Source: Ascaphus truei (Eukaryota; Chordata; Amphibia; Anura; Ascaphidae). From it: a DNA stretch of 64,000 nucleotides. The DNA lies in NCBI GenBank assembly GCA_036426205.1, contig WSYH01000085.1:289832-353831 (forward strand), given 5' to 3'. Every line of letters starts with the position of its first letter. Position 1 is the first letter of the stretch. Made by a program: the position numbers and the translations under genes. This document shows, piece by piece, positions 31,935 to 44,650 of this stretch. The notes below the pieces were generated by a model. The model saw only the letters and a program-made list of their open reading frames with translations, was not told the origin of the DNA and made no database searches.

Positions 31935-32480
31935 TAAAAAACAAAAAGAGAAAGCGAGCAGCCCATAGTGTAAAAAGCATATAGATTTAATAAATATAGA
32001 GGAGAGGGAAACAAGCTCACTCACAAACGGAATTGAATAAAAGGCATTAAATATCACCACCGTCTTTTGACAAAGTCAGTGTGTCTGACGAAACGTGTCA
32101 GGAACGCAGCGACGGCGATACGTCATCATTGTGGGGTGGTTAGTTTGCAGTGAGCTCCCTTCCCTGCTGCACGAAGCTCCAGTGTTGGTTCGGATGGGAA
32201 CCTAGCTGGTAGGAAGAGACGGACCACTCAGGACTTCGTATTGATCGTTATACCTGATCCACGAGGATGAACATTTGGAGTATTTAGACTAGCAGCCTAC
32301 AGCGTTTGATATATCTCTGCGTGGGAGGTCACACTATGCTGTTCCGTGGTGGTGATATTTAATGCCTTTCATTCAATTCTGTTTGTTAGTGAGCTTATTT
32401 CCCTCTTCTCTATATTTTTATTAAATCTATATGCTTTTTACGCTATGGGCTGTGCGCTTTCTCTTTTTGTTTTATATATA
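31935..32480. repeat. Fold-back MITE with 'cgaaacgtgtcagg' centre
   Basis: The left arm (about 31940-32070) and right arm (about 32340-32475) pair ('aaaggcattaaatatcaccacc' with 'ggtggtgatatttaatgcctt'). The centre has 'gtctgacgaaacgtgtcagg' at about 32080-32103. It interrupts the downstream part of the Myb/SANT gene fragment at 32667-33012. Confidence 0.8.
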
Positions 32481-32666
32481 TATATATAATATTTAGATAT
32501 AATGTGCAAATGATTCCAAATCAAACATAGTTGCTAACACTAAATGATAGCATATGTGTATACATAATCACATTTATATGTTAATGTCATATCAATATCT
32601 AACCACAAATGTTAACGAATACATGTCAATCATTAGTGTACAAATAATTGGTATTGATGTTCTTAC

Positions 32667-33012
32667 AGGCTAAGCTCCCAAACAGATGATCATACCGCTG
32701 CAGAATCCCAGTCGCAAGGACTTTATTTTCCTCTTCAAACCTTATATTTATCTTTTTTTCAATCCGCTTCTTGCGTATACGCTTGGCTTTAACTACTGAG
32801 CTGCTCTGCTGCTGACTGGACTCCCTTTCTTCCAATTTAAGAGACTGCAAAAGACTCCCACTCTCCCCACCACCACCACCAGTCACCCCACCACTACCAC
32901 CACCCCTCAACCCGCCACCACCCCTCACCCCACCACCACCAGTCACCTCCCTCACACGGCCACTCACACGGCCACTTCCACTACTGTCGTCCATACCAAC
33001 CCGTTCCGCCAC
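32667..33012 (-). pseudogene. Harbinger-type Myb/SANT-like gene, exon 1 only
   Basis: A minus-strand frame from ATG at 33012 (MAERVGMDD) has a Gly/Val-rich low-complexity region, LKLEERESSQQQ, a basic KRIRKKRIEKK stretch and IRFEEENKVLATGILQRYDHLFGSL. It ends at a GT donor (GTAAGA) after 32667. It matches exon 1 of the intact gene at 57977 (LPLEEGESSQQQ, NPRFNKQENTVLVNGILEHYDCLYG). Exons 2-4 are absent; a fold-back element follows. A terminal repeat of the same type as at 57487 lies upstream at 34735-34751 ('gcttactgcataggcccc'). The domain is the N-terminal half of a Myb/SANT-like DNA-binding fold. Confidence 0.7.
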
Positions 33013-33426
33013 TCACAAATAACAGATAAATAAAATTAATTAGGCACTAACAACAAACTTTCACACTCACACTAACAGAAAATAGTAAAGATAACAAAAC
33101 AAAAGAAGACAAGCCTTTCAAATTTCACAACAACTCTCTAGTAATACCATCACCTCAAAACAACTAGCTGTGTCTGTCTCCAACCCACTCCCAACAACAC
33201 AGAGACAGATTTCAAGAAATACACCATTAAAATAGGCACATGGGATATGGTATGTCTCGCGAAAATATCGCGGACTGAAAAAATACGTTCAAATCAAATA
33301 CGTTGATCAACAAAACGCCATTCATGAGCCATTTCCTACTTATGAGAGAGGCGATTATTACGCCGCTGGATTATCACCCATTTTATGAACTTTCAGATGA
33401 CCGGTAATTGACGCTTTCTGAATACC

Positions 33427-34660
33427 AAACATATACAATACAGACCGGCGCCGTAATAGTCCAAAGGGTGAAGCAAAGTCCAATGATGACAAAGTCTCTT
33501 TACTTTATTATGCAGAAGGCAGGGATGCTCCAAATTCTTATAGATGTTACTCCCACTGTATAACAGGGAGAAAAACAAAGAAATACAATCATAGTGCAAC
33601 ACAGCTGATACTATCAGTTAAGTATACACAACAAGACACACAGACAAGACAAACACACATAAAACAAGTAAGGCTGACTGAAATAAAATGGAGAATTTTA
33701 TAACACACAAATAATGAGGCAGATGCGGGATCGGTGGGTAAAACCAGAATCCTACTTACAGGATGCCACAGATCATACGCAGAGGTTTGAAGTGTGTCTT
33801 GTCTTTGCTGCTGCTCCGTCTGAAACACGTGACCTCCAGGGGGTCCTTCCTTGGCGACCGGAAACTGCGTCACTCTCTGCGACACTAGAGCTTCGGGGCT
33901 CGAGCCCTCTCTTCTCAGCAGTAATCACCGAATTCGCCGTTCTGGGAGCATTCAAACAAGCACCAAAAAACGTCTCTCCTTGTAAAGTTCTGTTGTCTCA
34001 CGTCCTGCCAAGTCTCTGCCCAACACTGCAATAAAATCTACTAAACCGGCAACGCGTTTCGTGCGCATGCGCACTTCTTCAGGGGAAGGAAGGAACCCCT
34101 GGGAGGTCACGTGTTCAGACGGAGCAGCAGCAAAGACAAGACACACTTCAAACCTCTGCGTATGATCTGTGGCAGTCCTGTAAGTAGGATTCTGGTTTTT
34201 ACCCACCGGATCCCGCATCTGCCTCATTATTTGTGTGTTAATAAATTCTCCATTTTATTTCAGTCAGCCTTACTTGTTTTATGTAGTGTTTGTCTTGTCT
34301 GTGTGTCTTGTTGTGTATACTTTAACTGATAGTATCAGCTGTGTTGCACTATGATGTGATTTCTTTGTTTTTCTCCCTGTTATACATGTGGAGTAACATC
34401 TATAAGAAATTTGGAGCATCCCTGCACTTCTGCAGATAGAAGTAAAGAGACTTTGTCATCATTGGACTTTGCTTCACCCTTTGGACTATTACGGCGCCGG
34501 TCTGTATTGTATATGTTTTTTTTTTTTTTTATTAACTGTGTCTTGGGGTTAGTTTCACCTGGCAGCCAATGTCTTATGTATTTTTGGTAGTATAGTATCA
34601 CTGTCACCACTTTATATACACCTTTTTAGCTCTATATACACCAGTATTTTTTTCGTTCTC
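33427..34660. mobile_element. Fold-back insertion flanked by a 14-base direct repeat
   Basis: The sequence GCTTTCTGAATACC occurs at 33413-33426 and 34661-34674 with the insertion between. The left arm (about 33430-33870) and right arm (about 34085-34520) are inverted copies ('gaccggcgccgtaatagtcc' with 'ggactattacggcgccggtc'), followed by about 140 unpaired bases. The centre holds 'aacgcgtttcgtgcgcatgcgc' at about 34050. It splits the upstream part of a Harbinger-type element. Confidence 0.75.
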
Positions 34661-34751
34661 GCTTTCTGAATACCGTGATAGATACGCTAAAAAAAACGGT
34701 GATATAAATGGGCCGGTGATTTTTTTTATGAACGCTTACTGCATAGGCCCC

Positions 34752-36900
34752 ATAGTCTTTCAGTGTCTTTATGACAAAATAGTGCTTCATGTATTTCAAT
34801 AAAATCTATTACACTGATGTACGGTACTTAGACAGTTTTCTCAAGCACAATTATTGCACAATTTAATGCCTAAAGATGGATCACATTTTACCACATGGAG
34901 TCACTGCAGTGCACATTGACAATAATACAACTTCATAAAATGTGTTTTGTTGTCTTTGCCAATTCTCCCTAGGGCAACTTCCTGGGGAAAAAAATAGTGT
35001 TAGCTTCAGACCTTCAGAAAGGTGCAGATAAAGGTTATAGAGTTCATTGGTCCAACAAATCAAATCTATCTCATATATGTGCAGATTAGGTGAACTGACT
35101 ATAGGCTATCCTACTTTGCTGTTTCATAACTGCTTTTCGTCACATTCAAACAGTGCTAGGTGAAAAGCATCATATTGGATTGTTATGAATAGGAATTGAT
35201 TTGTTTGAAATTATATCCTACTAATGCAATGTATAATGTCTACTCTTTCAATAAAAAGTATATTTTAATGGCCACCCATGTATATTGATAGATAACAATT
35301 TATTACTGATGCCCTACTCAATCCATTAAAACATATTTAGGGGATGACAGTAAAAATAATTTAAAAACTATGCACTATGTTATGGATGCACTTAAGCAGA
35401 TAAAATCAACAAAAAGTGCAAATAAACTCTTATCCAATAAGACAGTATAGCAAACTAACATATTAACTGTTAACTATATTAACAAATAAAGTAACCAATT
35501 TGGGTCTACAATGTTAAGAAGCATGTTAAACATATGTTGCACAGTTCTGGGCTTTTAAGAAATAATAAAAATACCATGCTGGAAATAGTTGCTGTTCTCC
35601 AACACTAGTTTATCATTGTCAGTGACTGTGCTGTCTTAAAAGAAGCACTTATCCCATACATTTTATTGCTTGATAGCTTGCTGATTGCTTTCACAAAGCA
35701 ATAAATTTATGACCTGATTCAGCACTGACATTAACTTATGTTCATTTCTGTGATTGATACTCTGAATTAGGACCTTATATTCTTTTCAGTTTGAGTATAG
35801 GTGATTTGAAACAGACGACCATCATGTCACAAACAAAATGACTCCACTACTGCCCTGATGAAATACATTGTAAACATCTAAATCAAAATAACTATGTGTT
35901 GTAATATGTATTATTTCTACTTTACATGACATTTCAAATCAAAATACCTAACCAAGGAAACACCAAAAACCAGAAAAGAGAATGTGGCCTCCCTTATACA
36001 AGCTTTATGCAGGGGAAGGTGCACAACAAAAAACTCATTAAATATTAACACCTCAATTAATTCAATTTAATAATTCAACTACTTCTGCCATGCTCAAAGA
36101 TAGAAGAATACATTTCATTATACCATGATATTTCTCTATAAAAGTTCAATAAAACAAAATCATAATTTTATTTTATGACATTTTTATGCAATAAGAACCT
36201 ATTGGCCATAAGTTACTATACCTACAGTATACTAATGATCTGCAATGACTAATACTGTATGTCTCATATTCCTTATACTGTACTACTAAAGTACATAGGA
36301 AAAAAATACATTGTTGAAATTATTTGTTGAAATATATAAGTATTTATTTTATTACCCATTCTATCAATATTATAAACTATCATTGTCCAAATTAGTTGTT
36401 TTATCGCTTCAGGAAACATAATAATACATTACATTGTGTATTGCATTTTGTAGTAAACTTAAACATGGGTTCACACGCTGGGTTGTATGTAAATACTAGT
36501 TCTTTGACATGGTGTCACCATATGTGACATTCCATTATTTTTATCAGCTTGTCCAGGTGCTGTGAAATATTTGTATGGTTCTTTAGAACTAACAGTGTAC
36601 TTATAACTAACAATTAATTTTGAAGCAAAAATATTTTCTTCCTCTATTTTATCAAAGTTTACTCTAGTGGAGTTAAAAAATATAGCAAAACCTTTACACA
36701 CCCATACCCAAGAAATATTTACGAAATTAGGAATTGTGACAAGAGTTTTCTTGTATATATTTCCAAGCATCTGTATATGAAGGGGGAAAGAGCACAGCTG
36801 TTAAAAATGTTTGTATTACCACTAATGGTTAATACGTAATCAGGTGCAAAAATACACAGCGATTAGGCATTTCAAGTAAATGGGTCACAGTGTCTGACAA
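34752..36900. other. AT-rich DNA, nothing recognised
   Basis: About 2.1 kb with no supported gene, repeat pair or RNA. It may be the least repetitive stretch of the window and so useful as a unique anchor. Confidence 0.4.
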
Positions 36901-37179
36901 CTAAGATTTCAAATGATAGAGTTTATTAAAACCGTGATTGTACAGGTACTGTTTTCGCCCGTTTGCCGTACGTGTTATGCACGCAACCTCTAGCATGTCG
37001 CAAGGTTCCAACGGCCGGACTTATGACCCATCGGATTAACACAGCGGGGGTCCCTGCTGTATGAATCCTACCTGGCTTCACCTGTCTGTAATAGAAGCGC
37101 AGTAAGAGATAGACTGAATCAGTCACTCAACCTGCACGCCTCTAACAGGCGATCACTGGGCTTTTATTTTAATAATACA

Positions 37180-37695
37180 GTATTGTAGCAGGGGGTCTCC
37201 GGAGCTGAACCACATTAATTTAATGCCCGGTGACCTCCTGCTTCCCAAGTTACAGTCCCTGTTATGCAGTGCCGGTATCCCGGCGGAAATGTTTAAATTC
37301 TCCCGTGTCATGGCCCACGTGATCGGGGGATTTAAACAAACCAGAGGGATACCGGCAACCCATAACAGGGCCTGTAATTCGGGAACCAGGGGGTCCCCTG
37401 ACTTGAAATCAATGCTATTCAGCTCCGGAGACCCCGTTACAATACTATGTTATCAAAATAAAATAAAGGAAAAAAAAGGGGGGATACGAGCACTGCGGAA
37501 ATGACACTCTGGCTAGGGCAAGTGCAAAAAAGTGAAAAAAAGCTTTATTGTGGCTTAACACGCCATTAAAATTACATGTTCACCGTCCTCTGACACGTTT
37601 CGTTCCCAACGGAACTTTATCAAAGAGTTGGGAACGAAACGCGTCACTTTTTTGCACTTGCCCTAGCCAGAGTGTCATTTCCGCAGTGCTCGTAT
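37180..37695. repeat. Two fold-back repeats, one with a near-perfect 48-base stem
   Basis: 37180-37440 folds back ('gtctccggagctgaa' with 'ttcagctccggagac'). 37488-37535 and 37645-37695 form an almost perfect inverted repeat: 'gcactgcggaaatgacactc' and its complement. The loop has 'acgtttcgttcccaac' mirrored by 'gttgggaacgaaacgcgt'. Confidence 0.8.
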
Positions 37696-37699
37696 TTTT

Positions 37700-38823
37700 C
37701 CTGTTACCTCTCTACCGGGACGGATGCACGCAAAGGAGCGGAGCTGTTCTCTGTCGCCGATACACACAGGACACGGAAGCAGTGGCTAATACATCCGGGG
37801 GTCACAGGTCGCTGTGTAACGCGAGGGTTACAAGGAAAAGACCGTCAGTGGAGGACAGGATCCCCGGATAGAACGCAGCTGTACGGAGTGCTGCAGGACA
37901 TCGCAGAGCACGGAACATAGAGAGGCCCACCAGAGAAGGGACCACCGGTTGGATACACACTCACCGGTCAGGTTAGACGGCTTTACGTCCGTGTGTGGGT
38001 TATTAACCCATTGCGACAGACTTACTGCAACTGCTTTATTATTCATTACCGTGTACCTCAGGTGACAGAGTACTCCGCTTGTTATATATTAAGAAATATC
38101 TCAAGACTTTCAGACTTACCAGCAAGGTTTTTTTAGAGCACCCAATTAGGGTTAATCCCCTTACTCACCCAAAATAAAATAAAAGCTGCTTCATTACCTT
38201 AGTGGCTAACCGCTAAGGCAATGAAGGGGTTTAGGCAAACTACCAGGTTTATTGGGGGGGTAAGAGGGTGATTGAAGGGGGTAAATGGCAGTGGGTGGGT
38301 GGTTAGGCCTAACACAAGGGTTTCAGGCAGAGTTAACACTTCATAAAAATAGCGGTGGTAATGAGGGGTTAACCCCCCCCACCCTGCTACCCACCCAGTA
38401 GGCCAAACCACCCACCATGGGCCAAGAATCCTCTTCACCCAATACCTCTACCCCAATAAACAATACAATACCTACTACCTACAAATACAAAAACCACAAA
38501 CCCCTGGAGTCCCAACAACCCCCGTAACACATACAGTACATTAATGGGCAAAATTACTATTATACAGATATGGATAATAGTGGATTTTCCCATTAAAAAT
38601 AATTAGCCAGCCAGCATAAAGTAAATAAAACTTGCACTTACCCCTGCCATGATGAAGGCCGTCCTCATCTTCCTCTGCGAGCAGCAACAAAACAATAATA
38701 AACAAACTAATGGCAACTAACCTCTTAATCACCGTAGCGGTTATTAACTACTATAGTAATTAAGGGGTTAACCCCCTCCCCACTATCCACCCAGGCGACC
38801 TAACCACCCTCCCAAGGCAACTA
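37700..38823. repeat. Dispersed repeat, second copy of the 29.4-kb family
   Basis: 38190-38770 resembles 29430-30060 as noted there. 37700-38150 has no recognised gene. Short frames here are not supported. Confidence 0.5.
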
Positions 38824-39179
38824 CAGTAGCGACATCCTTTATTCTCACAAATGCCGGCGGCATGCCGGGATCTACTCCGGCTGGCGCCAGTCTAGACCGC
38901 GTGCCGCCGCGTTTCCTCCACGCACCCCCCCTCCACTTCGGGCGCATTTTAGCCCCCCTTCTCGACCCCGAACCCAGCTCCTGCTCTGCCCCTCTGCTTC
39001 CCCGCATCCCCGCTTACCTCACTTTAAACTCCAGGGGTGTCGGGGAAGCCGGGGAAGCCAGGGAAGCCGGGGAAGCCTGGCGCGCACGTGACTGTGACGT
39101 CACAGTGCGCCGCAACAAGCCGCGTCACCACGCTTCCCGCACGCATCCTGCCGTGTAAGAATAAAAGCTGCCGGTACTG
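38824..39179. mobile_element. GC-rich TA-flanked MITE
   Basis: Ends are CAGTAGCGACATCCTTTATTC (left) and, inverted, CAGTACCGGCAGCTTTTATTC. TA duplications lie at 38822-38823 and 39180-39181. The interior has 'atgccggcggcatgccgggatctactccggct', shared in blocks with 40169-40533. Confidence 0.85.
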
Positions 39180-39189
39180 TAGCCCCACA

Positions 39190-40160
39190 CTCTACCCATT
39201 GACTGGCATAGTGGTACACCATGCCCATATAATATGGCATGATTAGCCACTATGCCAATCAATGGGTTACCTAACCAAAAAAAAACACAATCAACAAAAA
39301 TAAACAACAATTAAACAAAAACAATCACCAAAAATTAACCAGAAATTAAAAAAAACAAAAAACAGCACATACAAAAAATGCTAATAAACCAATTGATTGG
39401 CACTGTGCCACACCAATGCCCTATGGACATGTTTTGTCACTTTCAGTCAATGGGTAACCTGCAAAACTGAAAAAAACCTGCTGCAAATAAAAAAAACATT
39501 GCATTTAAAAAAAAATGCCACTGCAAATAAAAAAAACGAGCAGCAAATAAGACATTGAACTTGAATTTAAATCATTTCCAATGCAAGTGCCAACTTAAAA
39601 AAAATACAATACAACACACTACTAATCTGACTCCAGCAGCAACAGCATGGCACAGCAACAGGTCCACTATGCAATGCTCTTCAACAGGTAAGCTTCTTTC
39701 TTTTCTTTATCTGTACTTTGTAATTCAATTTTGGGGGTCTTCTTTCTTTTCTTCTTGATCTTCATCTGTACTTGTAAGCTAATTGGGGGATCTTCTTTCT
39801 TCCTCTTCATCTGTACTTGTAATCCAATTGGAGGGAGATGTTTTCTCGTCGCTTCTTGGGTTAAAATCAGACGGAACATGCCTTATAAAAGGCCTGTGAC
39901 GTCGCATTTGGGTTCAAATGATGGTACACCATCCAATCGGATTGGAGCTGTACCATGTGACAGATTCTTCTTTTTTTTTTAAAAGGATGTGACATGTAAA
40001 GGGAGTGAAGCCAGCCTATCAGAAAGGCTGTGCTTCACTCCTTTTAAGATGACATCACCAAAAACAAGATGTGGTGTCGCTTTCAAATACATCCATATTT
40101 GAATGCAGTGACAATGCAAGTCAATTTATCCAGAGATCCTCACCAGCTGCATCTGCTTCT
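39190..40160. repeat. AT-rich region with small palindromes
   Basis: A stem 'cccattgactggcatagtgg' / 'ccactatgccaatcaatggg' lies at 39197-39267, with related blocks at 39395-39460. Another hairpin region is at 39990-40045 ('ggagtgaagccagcc' / 'ggctgtgcttcactcc'). No gene. Confidence 0.5.
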
Positions 40161-40168
40161 CAACTCTA

Positions 40169-40533
40169 CAGTAGCGGCAGCTTTTATTTGACGTAATGCC
40201 GGCGGCATGCCGGGATCTACTCCGGCTGCCGCCAGTCAAGACCGCGCACCGCCGCGTTTCCTCCACGCACCCCCCCTCCACTTCGCGCGCATTTTACCCC
40301 CCCTTCCCAACCCCGAGCCCAGCTCCTGCTCTGCCCCTCTGCTTCCCCGCACCCCTCTTACCTTACTTTAAACTTCAGGGGTGTCGGGGAAGCCGGGGGA
40401 AGCCGAGGAAGCCGGGGAAGCCGGGCGCACACGTGACTGTGACGTTACAGTGCGCCGCAATGCGCCGCGTCTCCACGCTTCCCGCACGCATCCTGCCATG
40501 CGGGAAGTGTTCAAATGAAAGCTGCCGCTACTG
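40169..40533. mobile_element. GC-rich TA-flanked MITE
   Basis: Ends are CAGTAGCGGCAGCTTTTATTTGA (left) and, inverted, CAGTAGCGGCAGCTTTCATTTGA. TA duplications lie at 40167-40168 and 40534-40535. The first ten bases resemble the ends of the inner Tc1-type element (CAGTGGCGGC). Confidence 0.9.
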
Positions 40534-40639
40534 TATATCTGTATGGTGTGAGATATACTATTTTTTAATTTTTTCCTTTTTTTTTCCCCTGTATCATTGT
40601 TTCCCTCTGAACACAGAACTACTAATGCTGTTTATAAAC

Positions 40640-42080
40640 CTGTTGCTCACAGGGCCTGAGCCTCTGCCACGGAGAGCCTGGGGTGATATATTTCTACCAA
40701 TTGGTGCAGCGCCTCCACCTGGGAGGGATCCCAACAGAGTAGGAGGAGCCCCTCACAGGACACAACCACAAGAATACCGACTGGCATAAACAAAACGGTC
40801 TTTACTGAACACACATCTATATTACTTATCACTCTATAATGGTCATAAACAATACTCTCTCTCATAGAAAGTATAACTCTTCCACTGCCACGTGTACCCC
40901 CACACCGTGTCCACAGTAATGTCTGAGGCCCTTGGCCACTCTGTCCCTTAAGTGTCTCAAGTGTAACCCCCCTTTATTAGGCATGATCAGTGCCTGGTAT
41001 ACTGGTATGTTGGTGCATGTAAGATACGATACATGCCCAGTGCGACGGCACCTGAGCCCTTTAATATCTTCGAAAAGGATCCGCCGACCTCCTGCGCGAC
41101 GTCCTGGTTTCCCCAGCGCGGTGATCCGCCAGGGGCGATTCCACCCTGAAGATAATCTTACTCTCTCGGTGGAGTAGGCCTGATCCCAAGCCTATTTGCG
41201 GGAAGCGCTGCATCCGCTGTATCCCTTACTGCCACTATATATAACACTAAGGGGCAGGGTCCCTAACCTACAGTAGGGCCTGTCCCTGAAGCACAACAAG
41301 CTATATATGGCTCAGGACCTAACTGGGTCCTAGGGGGCTGCTGGCCTAATGCAGTGGGTCAAAGACCCCTGCGCTCACCTACTACCCCTAACTGTTCCTG
41401 GTTCTGACTGCTAGCGTGGGCTTAGCATATGAAATGTATCAATATCAGCCTGCCGAGATCCCTGCACTCCTATTGGCTCCCTGGCATCATATGACATGCT
41501 CCTGAGGTAAATAGTTACTAAATGGGAAATGCTGCTCACCATATAACAATAATATATAGATACAACTACCGGTGCTCCTGGTTCAGGATTCTATGTGATG
41601 ATCCAGCTTAGAATGGAAAGTATAAGAAACAGGGCTCCACGGAATTTGGGACTCACTCATTCAGGTTTGGGGCCGCTACAGAGGCAGCAAGCGTGGGTCT
41701 GGTGGCAGAAGTGATCCAGAAGATCAGGCATTGGTGGACAGACAGGTACCGGTCCTAAAATCAAGCCCACATTAGTCGTAGGACGGGTCGCGCTGGTACA
41801 ATTTCTTTCCCCTCCCCCTGCTGATGCAGCAACAGCAGATGTGTGGCTCATCAGCGACTCCCCAGTACACTGAGCAGAGAGGCGGCAGCATTGCAGTCTT
41901 GCGGACTGAACCTCTGTTTTTGCGTCAATCTCGAGGGTGTTCTGGTTAGGGGGAGGGGCTGCGATAGTGCCAGCTGCTTTTGTTGCTGGCCAGAGATAGG
42001 AAGATGCCACCGCCTGCTCATTCATGCAGGAGGGAACAACGTGGTAGGGGTGTGGTCGGTTGACCTCGAAAGCTCAGTGG
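40640..42080. other. Unassigned, repeat-like
   Basis: No supported gene. It contains 'aacggtctttactgaacacacat' and other features typical of non-autonomous elements, but I could not find the ends or a second copy. Confidence 0.3.
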
Positions 42081-43590
42081 CGTTCCTAGCGACAAAAACT
42101 GCAGAGCTCCAAAATATGAAGGAAACGCTGATGGAAACCCAGAGCAAGCACTGGGAAGAGGTCAAGGCCCTGAGAGGGGACTTGCAGGATCAAACTGAAG
42201 AACTGCAGATGCAGATTGCTGTGCACAAAATACAGCTTGCCGAAAGGGAGGAGGAGGTATCCGTCCGTCAGGTGGCCGACCTGACAATATGCTTTGAGAC
42301 CGAGATGGCTGATGCCCGCAAATTTCTGGACAAGGTCTGAGAGGAGCACCGGCAGCTGCAGGTCAGAAATAGAGGAAAATAAACAGATTTAAGCCTTGCT
42401 CTGAGTCTACTAGGATATGTGGAATCGCGACTCAACTCTAAAGAAGCTGAACTACAGTAGCAGCTGCACTGAGTGTAAAAAGAATTGCAGAAGGACAGCT
42501 TCAAGACCTGAGGAAGGACCTGGAGTCTGAGCGTGCTGGCCACAACATGGCTTAGAAACAAAAGCGTGACCTGGGCGAGGAGCTCAAAGCTCTGAAGACT
42601 GAGCGGGACGCTACGTTGGACTCTAAAGCTGCCCAGCAGGTTGTTTCTCAGCTGAAGTTGAAAAAAGAGGTTACAACTCTATGACAGACACTTGGGTCAC
42701 AGAAGCAGTCCATACAGTAGAAAAGATGGTGTTAGAATTAAAGCAAAATAAGGCTCCACGGAACAGTAATGCACAGGTGTCTCCGCTACAGGAAAATGTA
42801 TTGGCCTGGCCCAAGTATCTTGATGCCTCAGAAACTAATGCCTGTGAAGACAAGGGTAGAGGGAGAGCTGGGGACACCGCTCAACTGCAAAACGAGATGG
42901 CAAAATTTGAACCTCCTAAGCAAGCTCTGCGCGCCTGTAAGCATGAATACAATGCAGTTGCACTACCACAGTCTACTATACACAAGGCACGAAATGGAAG
43001 GACCAAGTTGCAATGGATTAGCACAGTAAGAATCCAGTCATACTGCAGTGCCCATGGGGTTCAAAGTGGATTCCTTGCTTGGATGGCAGCCACTGTGAAC
43101 AGACAGGACAGAAGTGTGTCTGTGATTGTAAGTTGAGAAAGACCTCACAGACTATCTAGCGACACTCCCAACGGAGTCAATTAAGGAGTCAAGAAAGAAA
43201 GGTCCAAGCCTACGAGTCTGTTGACTGTAATAGAGAGGCACCATGGGGTGCACTTGGGGTTAATAAGACTCCCGCCCAAGTTGAAGTACTGAAGATAAAT
43301 AGTGTGGGATCAAATACAGAACTTGTGGTGAATGACCGGTCTCCAGTCTCCAAAGCTGAAGGAACACTGATGGAGAAAGATCCAAAAGCCATCACCACTA
43401 AAGAGGAGTTACTGTCTTCACAAGAGAAGGCCAAACAGTCACTGGCAAATGAACGCAATGAGCTGACCAATGATGTCAAGGTTCTTCTGCAGGGTAAGGG
43501 AAACTCTGAGCACAGGAGGAAGAAGACAGAGATGCATCTTGAGGATGTGCAGATAAAGTCACAGAGCGGCATAGAGTCCTAGCAGAGAAA
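42080..43590 (+). pseudogene. Non-muscle myosin heavy-chain tail-like processed pseudogene
   Basis: Plus-strand segments in several frames read as a coiled-coil myosin tail: LQDQTEELQMQIAVHKIQLAE (about 42190), then QKRDLGEELKALKTERDATLDS and AAQQ (about 42555-42640), then [32 protein letters not shown] (about 43430-43530). The order and motifs fit the rod of vertebrate MYH9/MYH10/MYH11-type heavy chains. Many stops and frame changes, and no splice sites at vertebrate exon borders that I could see, suggest an old retrocopy. Sequence between the segments (42680-43290) is poorly matched. Confidence 0.65.
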
Positions 43591-44379
43591 GGTAACAGAC
43601 AATAGGATGCTCAGGAACGTTTGCAAGAAGTGACATGACAAAAACAGAGCTTCAACCCTAAACTCAAACTGGCACAAGAGGTAGCATAGTACCAGTCTGC
43701 AGGCATACAGTAGAAGGCCTAGTAATTGCCCAGAAGGAAAAAGTGTTCAATTGGAATACGAGAAAAAGACGTAAACATGGACGTTGGACGTCTCCATGGA
43801 AGAGGTGGGTGCACGGGAATATTGCACGGGCCGCATTACAGGATAATGTAACGCTGGTGGGAGGGATATGTGATACCATCACTGTCCTCTAGGTGCTGGA
43901 ACAGTGCAGTAAGTGTGCTTTCCAGTCAACAGAGAGTTATGTCCCCTAAGAGAATCCAGAAGCAGCTGCTAACTAATGAAGCTAATCAGGCTGGTCTGAG
44001 TTAACAATGAAGTGGTTTAAAAGACAGACTGAAAGCTGCCATGCTGAGAGAAATTCCTGTCCCAGATAGGGGGACAGAGAAGTGCTTCCCAGCAAGTAAG
44101 GCTGGCACAGTTTCTTGGACCCGCTGTATTCTGATCACAGGGTCTGCTGGGACTGCCTGGGTTTGAGTTCCAGAGGAAAGCAGGAAAGACGACAGACAAT
44201 GCTGAAGCAGGGATGTCCTGCCCTTGACAGTGGACATACAGAGGAGAGTTTCTCTGAGCTCACGTGGGGCCGAGTTCCCCTAAGAAGAAAGGACGCAAGG
44301 CCACGCTGAAGCGGGTACGTCTTCTCAAAACCTGGACTTACAGATAAAAAAAAACTTTTTTATTGTGTGCAGAGACTTT

Positions 44380-44640
44380 TTACATTGTTGCCTATGCCAA
44401 GGCATGTTTTAAGCTGGGAACCAGTATAGTTGGCCAGCTGTGGTTAGAAAGGGCTGAAGCAAAGTAGAGTTATTTTCCATAAAGGGAATAGGTGTCATTT
44501 TTATGTTTCGTTTGGACTTAAAGGGACGGTGGACCTGTTGGTGTATCATTTATTCCCTGTAAATAAACCCCATATAGAGAAATACAGTTTTTCCGGACAT
44601 AAGTTGGGACTAAAAGAGACTGCAACATGGTGTGGGCATC
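44380..44640 (+). repeat. Possible LTR end
   Basis: The segment has 'gtaaataaaccccatatagag' and ends 'gagactgcaacatggtgtgggc', the layout of an LTR end (..CA) followed by a TGGTG-type primer site. No partner LTR was seen, and the Tc1 element at 44651 cuts in directly after it. Confidence 0.3.
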
Positions 44641-44650
44641 ACAATATATA

